A stretch of 38,334 nt of DNA from Verrucomicrobiota bacterium. GTDB lineage: Bacteria > Verrucomicrobiota > Verrucomicrobiia > Opitutales > Opitutaceae. Shown here in pieces: positions 8,350 to 19,092 of this stretch. The DNA is taken from assembly GCA_030601755.1 (NCBI GenBank), contig JAUWBF010000029.1, forward strand, positions 1-38,334, given 5' to 3'. The first letter of the stretch is position 1. Each line of letters starts with the position of its first letter. The translations under genes and the position numbers were made by a program. The notes under the pieces are model-generated. The model had not been told where the DNA came from and ran no database searches. It saw nothing but the letters and a program-made list of their open reading frames with translations.

Positions 8350-9690
8350 TCAACCCACGCCCTGCGCGAGCATGGCCTCGGCGATGCGTTGGAAGCCGGC
8401 GATGTTGGCGCCTTGCACGTAGTTGGTCGTGCCGTCGTCGCGGCGGCCGTGACGCACGCAGGCTTGGTGGATGCCGCGCATGATCTCGTGAAGTTTGTTG
8501 TCGATGGTCGCCCGGTCCCACGAGGTGTGCGAGGCGTTCTGCGCCATCTCGAGTCCGCTGGTGGCGACGCCGCCGGCGTTGGCGGCCTTGCCGGGGGCGA
8601 AGAGCACGCCGGCGTTTTGAAAGACCTCGATGGCGGCGGCGGTCGAGGGCATGTTGGCGCCCTCGCAGATGCAGGTGCAGCCGTTGTCGAGCAGGGCGCG
8701 GGCGTCGTCTTCGTGCAGTTCGTTTTGCGTGGCGCAGGGCAGGGCGACGTCGCCTTCGAGATGCCACGGCGTGCGGTCGGCGTGGTGCTTGAAGCCGTGC
8801 TTGCCGTCGAGCTCGGAGAGGCGGCCTCGGCGGCCTTCCTTGAGCTGCATGATCTCGTCGTATTGATCGAGGTTGAGTCCTTTGGGGAAGTGCAGCGTGC
8901 CGTCCGAGTCGGATAGCGAAACGACGGTGGCGCCGAATTCGATGCACTTGGCCGCGGCGTGCAGGGCGACATTGCCCGATCCGGAGATGAGCACTCGCTT
9001 GCCGTCGAGCGACTCGTCGCGGGTTTTGAGCATTTCCTCGCAGAAGTAGACGCAGCCGTAGCCGGTGGCCTGGGGGCGCAGCAGGCTGCCGCCGTAGCTG
9101 AGGCCTTTGCCGGTGAAGGCGCCGTGGTAGCGGTTGGTCAGGCGGCGGTAGTGGCCAAACAAATACCCGATCTCGCGCGAGCCGACGCCGATGTCGCCGG
9201 CGGGCACGTCGGTCTCGGGGCCGATGTGACGGAAGAGCTCGTTGATGTAGGCCTGGCAAAAGCGCATGACTTCGCCGTCGCTCTTGCCCTTGGGGTCGAA
9301 GTCGGCGCCGCCTTTGCCCGCGCCGAGGGGGAGGGTGGTGAGGGCGTTTTTGAAGGTCTGCTCGAAGGCGAGGAACTTGAGCACGCTTAGGTTGACCGAC
9401 GGATGGAAGCGCAGGCCGCCCTTGTAGGGGCCGATGGCGCCGCTCATCTGCACGCGGTAACCGCGATTGACGTGGACCTCGCCGCGGTCGTCGGTCCAGG
9501 CGACGCGGAACTGCATGATGCGGTCCGGCTCGACGAGGCGGTCGAGCAGGCCATCGCGCAGGAACTGCGGGTTTTGGTCCAGGTAGGGAGCGATGCTGTG
9601 CATCACTTCGGCGACCGCTTGGTGGAACTCGGTCTGGTGCGGATCGCGTTTTTTCAGGGCGTCCAAAAACGACTCGGTGGAGTAGGGCAT
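8350..9690 (-). CDS. gdhA: NADP-type glutamate dehydrogenase
   Basis: The 446-residue product matches the bacterial hexameric, ammonia-assimilating class. It shows [21 protein letters not shown] and then [20 protein letters not shown] with the catalytic lysine region (about residues 92-132), [21 protein letters not shown], the Rossmann GSGNVA motif (about 235-240) and [10 protein letters not shown]. It converts 2-oxoglutarate and ammonium to glutamate. NADP use is inferred from family resemblance. The ATG at 9690 gives the normal N-terminus ([12 protein letters not shown]). The gene diverges from guaA across 109 bases; no clear Shine-Dalgarno or promoter was recognised there. Confidence 0.96.
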   Translation of the reverse strand: MPYSTESFLDALKKRDPHQTEFHQAVAEVMHSIAPYLDQNPQFLRDGLLDRLVEPDRIMQFRVAWTDDRGEVHVNRGYRVQMSGAIGPYKGGLRFHPSVNLSVLKFLAFEQTFKNALTTLPLGAGKGGADFDPKGKSDGEVMRFCQAYINELFRHIGPETDVPAGDIGVGSREIGYLFGHYRRLTNRYHGAFTGKGLSYGGSLLRPQATGYGCVYFCEEMLKTRDESLDGKRVLISGSGNVALHAAAKCIEFGATVVSLSDSDGTLHFPKGLNLDQYDEIMQLKEGRRGRLSELDGKHGFKHHADRTPWHLEGDVALPCATQNELHEDDARALLDNGCTCICEGANMPSTAAAIEVFQNAGVLFAPGKAANAGGVATSGLEMAQNASHTSWDRATIDNKLHEIMRGIHQACVRHGRRDDGTTNYVQGANIAGFQRIAEAMLAQGVG

Positions 9691-9799
9691 GGGGAAGGTC
9701 TTACAACTGAGCCAACCCGGCCCCGGACGCAAGGGGAGGGCGGGATTGGAATCGCACTTGCTCTCCGCAGGCGGTTGGCGTTTTCCTCACTTTTTGCCC

Positions 9800-11341
<1,542 letters not shown>

Positions 11342-11361
11342 TCCCCAGCCCCGTCCAACCC

Positions 11362-12126
11362 ATGCCCTCCATGATCCGTTCGCTCGCCCTCGTCCTGACC
11401 TCCCTCGCGTTCGCCGCCGTCCTCCATGCCGAGGACCCGATCATCGCCAAGGCCCGGTCCAACATCGGCTCCGAGGCGGCGCTCAACGGATTGCAGTCGG
11501 TGCACTACACCGGCCAGCTCGAGGTCATGGGCCAGGACGCCGACGGCAAGGAGACGCCCGTCAAGGTCGCCATCGAGATCATCTTCGAAAAACCCTACCG
11601 CCAGCGCATCGTCGCTACCTCGCCTCAGAAGATAGAGGTCACCGCCCTCGACGACTACGATGCCTGGCAACGCGAGCAGGACCCCGCCGACGCCAACAAC
11701 TGGCGCATGACCCTGCTCTCGCCCGAGCAGATCAAGCGCCTGCGCGCCAACACCTGGGAAAACCTCTCCTTCTATCGCGGCATCGAGGAGCGCGGTGGTC
11801 GCACCGAGGACCTCGGCACCGCCACCGTCGACGGCGTGAAGTGCCGCAAGATCGCCTTCATCCACGACGACGACATCATCTTCTACCGCTACTTCGACGC
11901 CAAGACCGGCCAGCTCGTGCTCACCGAGACCGAGAGCGGCAGCACCATCCGCGAGCGCGGCGAACTCAAGGCCGGCGGCCTCAACTTCCCCAACAAGATC
12001 ATCACCCGCAACAAGCTTCCCGACGGCAGCGAGCGCGAGATCGTCGTCACCTTCGACTCCGTGAAGGTCAACGAGGACTTCGCCGACGAGATCTTCGCCA
12101 TGCCCCTGCTGGGCTCGGGCAACTGA
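11362..12126 (+). CDS. Secreted LolA-like/outer-membrane lipoprotein-sorting-type protein
   Basis: This is a 254-residue protein with a signal peptide (MPSMIRS then a hydrophobic core, likely cut after VLHA near residue 23). The mature part begins with DPIIAKARSNIGSEAALNGL. Alternating beta strands follow, in the style of LolA/LolB-fold proteins that bind acyl chains (VHYTGQLEV, VAIEIIFEKPYRQRIVA, CRKIAFIHDDDIIFYRYFD, GQLVLTETESG, and a final PNKIITRNKLPDGSEREIVVTFDSV). Assignment to the LolA-like superfamily rests on this pattern only. It would act in the periplasm. ATG 11371 is an alternative start. It follows guaA by 20 bases and is followed by a hairpin terminator. Confidence 0.6.
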   Translation: MPSMIRSLALVLTSLAFAAVLHAEDPIIAKARSNIGSEAALNGLQSVHYTGQLEVMGQDADGKETPVKVAIEIIFEKPYRQRIVATSPQKIEVTALDDYDAWQREQDPADANNWRMTLLSPEQIKRLRANTWENLSFYRGIEERGGRTEDLGTATVDGVKCRKIAFIHDDDIIFYRYFDAKTGQLVLTETESGSTIRERGELKAGGLNFPNKIITRNKLPDGSEREIVVTFDSVKVNEDFADEIFAMPLLGSGN

Positions 12127-12171
12127 GCGCCGCGGCGATTTGCCGCGTGTCCGCCTCCGCGTTTTTTCACC

Positions 12172-12202
12172 GCCGCCGGAATCCTCGGGTTCCGGCGGCT
12201 TT
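12172..12202 (+). terminator. Hairpin terminator after the LolA-like gene
   Basis: GCCGCCGGAA (12172-12181) pairs perfectly with TTCCGGCGGC (12190-12199) over an eight-base loop, followed by TTT. A smaller CGCGGC/GCCGCG hairpin lies upstream at 12131-12147. The short T-run makes it a moderate terminator. Confidence 0.6.
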
Positions 12203-12263
12203 CCGTCTCGCCCCCGCGTGGGCGGCGTGACAAGTTTGTCGCCTTTCAACTGATTTCATCACC

Positions 12264-13559
12264 GTGCGTGTCCTGCGCTTTGCCTCCAAAACCTTCGCCG
12301 CCGAGCTGGCCGACTTTTGCCGCGGCTCCGTCGTGCCGAAGGAAATCACCGACACCGTGGCCGGTATCCTGGCCGACATCCGCGCCCGCGGCGACGAAGC
12401 CGTGGCCTACTACGCCGCCAAGTTCGACGGCGCCAAGCTCCGCGCCCGCGACTTTCGTGTAAAACCCGCCGACATCGCCTCCGCCGCCAAGCGCCTGCCC
12501 GCCGCCGAACTCAAGGCCCTCAAGGCCGCCCACGAGAACATCGTCGCCTTCAACCAGAAGAGCCTGCCGAAAAACTGGCAGGGCAAGAACAAGCACGGCG
12601 CCACCGTCGGCGAGCTGCATCACCCCATCCGCCGCGTCGGTCTCTACGTGCCCGGCGGCGAGGTCCCGCTCGTGTCCTCGGTGCTCATGACCACCACGCT
12701 GGCCAAGATTGCCGGCTGCCCGCAGATCGCCGTCTTCACGCCCTCCAACGCGCAGGGCAAGATCGCCGACGGCCTGCTCGCCGCGCTGCACCTGGTCGGC
12801 ATCGACGAGGTCTATCGCATCGGCGGCATCCAAGCCATCGCCGCCGCCGCGTTCGGCACCGACACCATTCCCGCCGTCGACAAAGTCTACGGTCCCGGCA
12901 ACGCCTACGTCATCGAGGCCAAGCGCCAGGTCTTTGGCACCGTCGGCGTCGATTCGTTGCCTGGCCCCAGCGAGGTCATGCTCATTTGCGACGACTCGGC
13001 CAAGGTCGAGTTCGCCGCCGCCGACCTGCTTGCCCAAGCCGAGCACGGCTCAGGTCGCGAGAAGATCTTCCTCGTCGCCACCTCGGCCGAGCTCGTCGAG
13101 GCGATCAACGCCGAGGTTCAGAGCCAGCTGCAGTCGCTCACCCGCTCCGAGAAAACCGCCAAGGTGCTCGCGAACGGTTTCCTCGCCGTGGTCGTCAAAG
13201 ATCTCGACCAAGCCGCCGAGGTCGCCAACTACGTCGCGCCCGAGCACCTTGAGCTGCTCGTCAACGCGGCCGGCCAGAAGAAGCTCCTCAAGACGATCAC
13301 CACTGCCGGTGCCATCATGCTCGGCAACTTCACCGCCACCGCGCTCGGCGACTTCGTGGCCGGCCCCAGCCACGTGTTGCCCACCGGCCGCGCCGGCCGC
13401 TTCTTCAGCGGACTGCGCGTCGCCGACTTCATGCGCCGCACCAGCCTCATCAGCTACGACAAGCCCGCCGTGAAGAAGGCCGAGCCCACCGTGTCCGCCT
13501 TCGCCGCCATGGAGAAGCTCGACGCCCACGGCCGCAGCGTGAAGCTGCGCACCCTCTGA
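12264..13559 (+). CDS. hisD: Histidinol dehydrogenase
   Basis: The 431-residue enzyme performs the last two oxidations of histidine synthesis (histidinol to histidine, NAD-dependent, zinc enzyme). Family motifs appear in order: GLYVPGG (about residue 126), KVYGPGNAYVIEAKR, GVDSLPGPSEV, LLAQAEHGSGREKIFL, YVAPEHLELL and GPSHVLPTGRAGRFFSGLRVADF. It starts with GTG (VRVLRFASK). It is the first gene of a hisD-hisC-hisB-hisH cluster. No Shine-Dalgarno is visible before the GTG. An inverted repeat separates it from hisC. Confidence 0.97.
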   Translation: MRVLRFASKTFAAELADFCRGSVVPKEITDTVAGILADIRARGDEAVAYYAAKFDGAKLRARDFRVKPADIASAAKRLPAAELKALKAAHENIVAFNQKSLPKNWQGKNKHGATVGELHHPIRRVGLYVPGGEVPLVSSVLMTTTLAKIAGCPQIAVFTPSNAQGKIADGLLAALHLVGIDEVYRIGGIQAIAAAAFGTDTIPAVDKVYGPGNAYVIEAKRQVFGTVGVDSLPGPSEVMLICDDSAKVEFAAADLLAQAEHGSGREKIFLVATSAELVEAINAEVQSQLQSLTRSEKTAKVLANGFLAVVVKDLDQAAEVANYVAPEHLELLVNAAGQKKLLKTITTAGAIMLGNFTATALGDFVAGPSHVLPTGRAGRFFSGLRVADFMRRTSLISYDKPAVKKAEPTVSAFAAMEKLDAHGRSVKLRTL

Positions 13560-13571
13560 AAAATCAATGGC

Positions 13572-13628
13572 CACAAAAAGGCACGAAAACGCACCAAAAG
13601 AGGCGCCTTGTTTTCGTGTCTTTTTGTG
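13572..13628. repeat. Imperfect inverted repeat between hisD and hisC
   Basis: The 19-base arm at 13572-13590 (CACAAAAAGGCACGAAAAC) matches the reverse complement of 13610-13628 at 18 of 19 positions, with a 19-base spacer. It resembles repetitive intergenic elements rather than a terminator. It ends 17 bases before the hisC ATG. As mRNA it would form a long stem just before the start. Confidence 0.7.
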
Positions 13629-13644
13629 ACTCCTCGTGGCTAAA

Positions 13645-14739
13645 ATGTCCGACCTCTCCTCTCTCGCCCAGCCGCACGTCCCCGCGCTGCACGCCTACAC
13701 GCCCGGCCTTCAGCCCACCGAATCCGGTTGGGTGAAGCTCAACACCAACGAGTGCCCCTACGGCCCGAGCCCGCGCGCCGCCGAGGCCATCGCCGCCGAG
13801 ATCGCCAACGCCGGCGACAAGCTCCGCCTCTACCCGAATCCGACCAGCGCGCCGCTGCGCAAGTTCGTGGCCAAGCTCCATGGCCTCGCCGAGGAAAACG
13901 TGCTCATCGGCAACGGCTCCGACGACGTGCTCAACCTCCTCGTGCGCGTCTTCGGCGGACCCTCCGCGGTCACCGCCTTCACGCTGCCGAGCTACTCGCT
14001 CTATCCGGTGCTGGTCGCGATCCAGAACGGCTCCGTCAAGGCCGTCGAGTTCGACCGCTCCATGCGTCTGCCGGTCGACGCCATCGCCGCCTCCGGCGCC
14101 AAGGCCTTCTTTCTGACCTCGCCCAACGCGCCCACCGGCGTCGCCTTCGCGCCCGCCGAGATCGAGGCCGTGTTGCAACGTTTCGACGGCATCCTCGTCG
14201 TCGACGAGGCCTACGCGCCTTTCGCCAACGCCGACTGCGTCGGCCTGCTCGCCAAGTATCCGCGCCTCGTCATCACCCGCACGCTCTCCAAGGCCCATGC
14301 GCTGGCCGGCCTGCGCGTCGGCTACGCGCTCGCGCATCCCGAGGTCATCGGCCTGCTCGACCGCGTGCGCGACAGCTACAACGTCAACCGCCTCTCGCAG
14401 GCCGGTGCGCTCGCCGCGTTGTCCGACACCGGCTATTACGACGCCATCATCGGCAAGATCAACCGCACCCGCGACCACTGGTCCGCCGAGTGGAGCGAGC
14501 GCGGCTGGTTCACCTACGAGTCGCAGGCCAACTTCATTTTCACCGAGCCGAAAAACGCCGCCGGCGAGGCCGGTCCGGCCGTGGCCAAGTCGCTCTACGA
14601 GTTCCTGCTCTCGCGCAAGATCCTCGTCCGCTACTTCCCGAGCCACGCCTTGACCGCCTCCTTCCTGCGCATCAGCGTCGGCACCGACGACGAAATGCTC
14701 GCCGTCGAACAAGCAATCCAAGCATGGCTCGCAAAGTAA
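13645..14739 (+). CDS. hisC: Histidinol-phosphate aminotransferase
   Basis: The 364-residue class I/II PLP aminotransferase converts imidazole-acetol phosphate to histidinol phosphate. It shows [17 protein letters not shown] near the N-terminus, [40 protein letters not shown] and the PLP lysine (Lys216) in [18 protein letters not shown], and ends with the [12 protein letters not shown] region. ATG 13645 is chosen; an in-frame GTG at 13636 is possible and would overlap the edge of the upstream repeat. Its 3' end overlaps hisB by 16 bases, so the two are likely coupled. Confidence 0.96.
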   Translation: MSDLSSLAQPHVPALHAYTPGLQPTESGWVKLNTNECPYGPSPRAAEAIAAEIANAGDKLRLYPNPTSAPLRKFVAKLHGLAEENVLIGNGSDDVLNLLVRVFGGPSAVTAFTLPSYSLYPVLVAIQNGSVKAVEFDRSMRLPVDAIAASGAKAFFLTSPNAPTGVAFAPAEIEAVLQRFDGILVVDEAYAPFANADCVGLLAKYPRLVITRTLSKAHALAGLRVGYALAHPEVIGLLDRVRDSYNVNRLSQAGALAALSDTGYYDAIIGKINRTRDHWSAEWSERGWFTYESQANFIFTEPKNAAGEAGPAVAKSLYEFLLSRKILVRYFPSHALTASFLRISVGTDDEMLAVEQAIQAWLAK

Positions 14740-15314
14740 CCCTCTCCCGCACCACCGCCGAAACCGACATCAAGCTCTCGCTGTCGGTCGACGGCACCGG
14801 CGTGTCCAAGATCGCGACCGGTGTCCCGTTCTTCGACCACATGCTCACGCTGTTCGCGCGGCACGGGTTGTTCGACCTCGAGGTCGACTGCAAGGGCGAC
14901 GTCGACGTCGATTATCACCACACGGTCGAGGACGTGGGCCTCGTGCTCGGCGACGCCTTCAAGAAGGCGCTCGGCGACAAGAAGGGCATCCGCCGCTATG
15001 GCTTCTTCCTGTTGCCCATGGACGAGTCCCTGGCCCGCGTGGTCGTGGACATCGGCGGCCGCCCGCACCTCGTTTACGACGCCGAGGCGCCGACCATGTT
15101 CGTGCGCGATTTCAACATCATCCTCGTGAAGGAATTTTGCCGCGCGTTCAGCAACGCGCTCGGCTGCAACCTGCACGTGAAACTCGAATACGGCGAGGAG
15201 CCGCACCACGTCGCCGAGGCCATCTTCAAGGGCCTCGCGCGCGCCATGGACGTCGCCACCCAGATCGACGCCCGCAGCGCCGACAGCCTGCCGTCGACCA
15301 AGGGCCTCATTTGA
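14724..15314 (+). CDS. hisB: Imidazoleglycerol-phosphate dehydratase
   Basis: The 196-residue product is the stand-alone dehydratase, without the phosphatase domain fused in enterobacteria. It has [34 protein letters not shown] (metal-binding His-rich motif, about residues 69-82), GRPHLVY, and the second metal motif [17 protein letters not shown]. The product of the reaction is imidazole-acetol phosphate, the substrate of HisC. The ATG lies inside the hisC 3' end. A CTTTGCG-type repeat follows the stop. Confidence 0.97.
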   Translation: MARKVTLSRTTAETDIKLSLSVDGTGVSKIATGVPFFDHMLTLFARHGLFDLEVDCKGDVDVDYHHTVEDVGLVLGDAFKKALGDKKGIRRYGFFLLPMDESLARVVVDIGGRPHLVYDAEAPTMFVRDFNIILVKEFCRAFSNALGCNLHVKLEYGEEPHHVAEAIFKGLARAMDVATQIDARSADSLPSTKGLI

Positions 15315-15337
15315 TCACGGCTGCCCGGTCGGATTGG

Positions 15338-15371
15338 CTTTGCGGCCTTTGCGCCTCCGCGTCTTTGCGTT
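15338..15371. repeat. CTTTGCG-type short tandem repeat between hisB and hisH
   Basis: CTTTGCGGC (15338-15346), CTTTGCGCC (15347-15355), the degenerate TCCGCGT (15356-15362) and CTTTGCGTT (15363-15371) form an imperfect array followed by AAAA. Similar CTTTGCG/CGCAAAG arrays occur between genes in several bacterial groups. The match is from memory of the pattern, not a search. Confidence 0.6.
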
Positions 15372-15395
15372 AAAACTTCTGTCTCCACGCGTCCC

Positions 15396-16016
15396 ATGAT
15401 CGCCGTCATCGACAACGGAATCTGCAACCTGCGCAGCGTCACCAAGGCCCTCGAGGCCGTGGGCGCCGACGTGCGTGTCGTGCAGACCCCCGCCGAACTC
15501 TCCGCCGCCAACGCCTCCGGCCTCGTGTTGCCCGGTGTCGGCGCGCTGCGCGATTGCGTGGCCTCGCTGCGCGCCAGCGGGCTCGACGATTCGCTCCGCG
15601 GCTGGATCGCCGACGACCGCCCGTTTCTCGGCGTGTGCCTCGGCCTGCAGGCGCTCTTCGAGTCTTCGGAGGAAGGCGACATCGCCGGCCTCGGCATTTT
15701 CCCGGGCAAGGTCGTGCGCTTCCAGCGTCCGCCTTCGTGCAAGATCCCGCACATGGGCTGGAACACCGTGAAGTTCGCGCGCACCGGAACGCCGTTGCAG
15801 GCCGGCCTTAAAGACGAGGGCGAGTCGTTCTATTTTGTGCACAGCTTTCATTGCGTGCCCGCAGATCCGGCGCTGGTGCTGGCCACCTGTGACTACGAGG
15901 GTGAGTTCACCGCCGCCATCGGTCGCGGCAACGTCTTCGCCACGCAGTTTCACCCCGAGAAGAGCCAGGCCAAGGGCCTGCAGATCTACCGCAACTTCGC
16001 CACGTTGGCCGGGTGA
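15396..16016 (+). CDS. hisH: Imidazole glycerol phosphate synthase, glutaminase subunit
   Basis: The 206-residue class I glutamine amidotransferase supplies ammonia to HisF for making imidazole glycerol phosphate and AICAR. It shows IDNGICNLRSVTKALE at the N-terminus, LPGVGAL for the oxyanion region, GVCLGLQALFE with nucleophile Cys81, VHSFHC, and ATQFHPEKSQ with His186 and Glu188. hisF and hisA are not in the window, so the pathway is split across loci. It lies 81 bases after hisB with a repeat in the gap, and a large inverted repeat follows the stop. Confidence 0.96.
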   Translation: MIAVIDNGICNLRSVTKALEAVGADVRVVQTPAELSAANASGLVLPGVGALRDCVASLRASGLDDSLRGWIADDRPFLGVCLGLQALFESSEEGDIAGLGIFPGKVVRFQRPPSCKIPHMGWNTVKFARTGTPLQAGLKDEGESFYFVHSFHCVPADPALVLATCDYEGEFTAAIGRGNVFATQFHPEKSQAKGLQIYRNFATLAG

Positions 16017-16018
16017 AA

Positions 16019-16092
16019 AAGGAGAACGGACATCCCTGTCCGTTCAGATTTTTCGTTCGTCGACGGAACGGACAGGAATGTCCGTTCTCCTT
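16019..16092. repeat. Paired inverted repeat with self-complementary arms, after hisH
   Basis: The arm 16019-16045 matches the reverse complement of 16066-16092 at 26 of 27 positions, with a 20-base spacer. Each arm is itself a hairpin: GAACGGACA and TGTCCGTTC around a four-base loop. The element can form one long stem or two small ones. This is a REP/BIME-like layout. It may also stop transcription from hisH. Confidence 0.8.
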
Positions 16093-16243
16093 CTTCTTGC
16101 GTGCCGCGCGGCCTGCGATTCGCCCGATTTTTCATTTCGCCCGCTATTCGCGCGGGTTGTTTAACTTATAAGTCCGCGGAAACGCCGGGGCGGGCATCTT
16201 TTCTTTGCATCGGGGATGGTTTTTGCTCTGTTGAGAGGCACTT

Positions 16244-17545
<1,302 letters not shown>

Positions 17546-17580
17546 GTTCGCGAACCGCGGGCCGCAGGTCGCTCCTTACA

Positions 17581-17611
17581 AAAAGCCGGACGTCCATTGT
17601 CCGGCTTTTTT
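17581..17611 (+). terminator. Intrinsic terminator of gltA
   Basis: AAAAGCCGGAC (17581-17591) pairs perfectly with GTCCGGCTTTT (17599-17609) over a seven-base loop and ends in a T tract. Confidence 0.9.
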
Positions 17612-17640
17612 GCGCCTGTCTCCGTCGGTCCGATGCAGGG

Positions 17641-17657
17641 CCGCCGCTTGTCGGCGG
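17641..17657. repeat. Small hairpin in the gltA-rpmB gap
   Basis: CCGCCG (17641-17646) pairs with CGGCGG (17652-17657) across CTTGT. The flanks AGGG and CCCT (to about 17672) suggest a larger imperfect palindrome of the intergenic-repeat type. Little else can be said. Confidence 0.35.
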
Positions 17658-17720
17658 TCGCGTCCGGCGCCCTCGACGCGTCTGACTCCGCCTTGGTCAC
17701 AGCTCTCGGCCACGGCGCAA

Positions 17721-17751
17721 AAAAACGCGCCCCGAAACAGGGCGCGTTTTT
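17721..17751 (-). terminator. Intrinsic terminator of rpmB
   Basis: AAAAACGCGCCC (17721-17732) pairs perfectly with GGGCGCGTTTTT (17740-17751). On the minus strand it lies 25 bases after the rpmB stop and runs into a T tract. The A/T flanks make it potentially bidirectional. Confidence 0.85.
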
Positions 17752-17775
17752 GAAAACGAAACGTGATCGCGTTGC

Positions 17776-18006
17776 TCAGACCTTCTCGACGAGACCGGCC
17801 TTGAGGGCCTTGACGGCGACCCAGACGCGCTTGATGGAGCCGTTGGGGAGCTTGACGCGCACGCGCTGGAGGTTGGGGCGGAACTTGCGCTTCGTGATGC
17901 TGGTCACGTGCGTGCCGATGCCGCCGCTCTTCTTGGATTGACCCTTGCGGTTGATGCGGGAACCGATCGTGGGACGTTTGCCTGTGATTGCACAAATTCT
18001 GGCCAT
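17776..18006 (-). CDS. rpmB: 50S ribosomal protein L28
   Basis: The 76-residue protein starts MARICAITGKRPTIGSRINR and contains SGGIGTHVTSITKRKFRPNLQ and VWVAVKALKAGLVEKV, which fit L28. No CxxC zinc motif is present beyond the single Cys5, so it is the zinc-free form. L28 stabilises the large subunit near the E site. The ATG at 18006 is chosen because the family N-terminus begins there; the same frame stays open far upstream without similarity. It stands alone, convergent with gltA, with its own terminator. Confidence 0.95.
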   Translation of the reverse strand: MARICAITGKRPTIGSRINRKGQSKKSGGIGTHVTSITKRKFRPNLQRVRVKLPNGSIKRVWVAVKALKAGLVEKV

Positions 18007-18077
18007 GGTGGAAGTGGTTAAAGGGTCAGAAGTAAAAAGCCGGCCGCACGCTGTGCAAGGGCAAAGTTGGCCGTCTT

Positions 18078-19076
18078 TCAGCGTCGCGCGTGCAGCACCT
18101 GGAACTTTTGCCCGAGGTTTCCCGGATGCAACAACTGCATGAACGCCAGCTTCTTTTGGCTGAACGCGCCGCCCGCCTCGGCCATCGCCGCCGACAGGTA
18201 GCCGCCGGCATGTCGCATAAAAAACGCCTCCTGCGACTCCACCGTGGCCTCGCGAAAGCCGCGCGCCGTCAGCGCCTCCGCCAGCCAATCCCAGCACACG
18301 TGACCGGTCAGGTCCTGCTCGCCGGGACGCTCCAGCAGGCCGTTGTGCTGGCGGTGCCGGTGGTAGGCGCGCGCCGTGCCTTGCGGGCAGGCGGAGCCGA
18401 GTTCGGCGGCCGTCTTGCCGTAGTCGAACGCGATGAACAAACCCCGCCAGTCGCCCGCCGTCAGCGTGTCGGCCAGCTCCACGGCCGCTCGCGGCGCGTC
18501 GAACACGTAGCCCTCGTCGGCCTCGGCGGGCAGCCACGGCTCGTCGACCGCCGCGGGCAACACGCACTCGGCCAAACCGCCCGCCGGTGTCAGCCGCACG
18601 GCGAGTTCGCGCCACCCGCCGTCCTTGCGCACGAAGCGCCGCAGCGGTTGGGCGTCGAAGAGCTCGTTGGAAAACACCACGCAGTCGCCGGACAACGCCG
18701 CCGGCTCGCCGACGCGCACCGTGCGGGTCGCGCCGAAGGCATGCGCCGCGCCCGTCAGCACGCCGCCCGACGGCTCCGCGCCGATCTCGACGAACGTGAA
18801 GCGCGCCGGATCGGCGTCCTTGCCCAGCAGCTCGACGGCGGCCGCGGCGACCAGTTCGCCAAAAACCGCCCCGCTGCTCGTCGCCGTGTAGAAATCGGCC
18901 TCCGCCGTGCGGCCCACGCGTCGGCGATCCCGCATGTAGTAGCCGAGCGCCGGGTGATAGAGCGCCAGGTCCATGAAGGCGGCGAACGTCATCAAGCCGC
19001 CCGCGTCCGCCCGCTCGCGAAACGCGGCGAGGAACTCCGCGGAGGGCGCGAGGTCGTTGTCGGTCGATGATCCCAT
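18078..19076 (-). CDS. SAM-dependent methyltransferase, MidA/NDUFAF7-like
   Basis: The 332-residue protein resembles the DUF185/MidA family. It has GGLMTFAAFMDLALYHPALGYY near the N-terminus, a FYTATSSGAVFGELVA segment, FTFVEIGAEPSGGV as the SAM-binding motif I (about residues 92-105), VVFSNELFDAQPLRRF, and FIAFDYGKTAAELG. In mitochondria the homologue methylates an arginine of complex I; the bacterial substrate is not settled. It starts 16 bases from the divergent protease gene, so their promoters must overlap neighbouring coding sequence. The match to the family is by motif order. Confidence 0.8.
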   Translation of the reverse strand: MGSSTDNDLAPSAEFLAAFRERADAGGLMTFAAFMDLALYHPALGYYMRDRRRVGRTAEADFYTATSSGAVFGELVAAAAVELLGKDADPARFTFVEIGAEPSGGVLTGAAHAFGATRTVRVGEPAALSGDCVVFSNELFDAQPLRRFVRKDGGWRELAVRLTPAGGLAECVLPAAVDEPWLPAEADEGYVFDAPRAAVELADTLTAGDWRGLFIAFDYGKTAAELGSACPQGTARAYHRHRQHNGLLERPGEQDLTGHVCWDWLAEALTARGFREATVESQEAFFMRHAGGYLSAAMAEAGGAFSQKKLAFMQLLHPGNLGQKFQVLHARR

Positions 19077-19092
19077 TTACAAAGCCGCCCAG

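Noticed and set aside
13728-14723. In-frame open extension of hisB across hisC
   Set aside because: It is an Arg-rich shadow of hisC. HisB begins at its normal N-terminus at 14724.
16161-16172. TTAACTTATAAG as a gltA promoter
   Set aside because: A -10-like hexamer is present but no -35 at suitable spacing was found, so it is mentioned only in the gltA entry.
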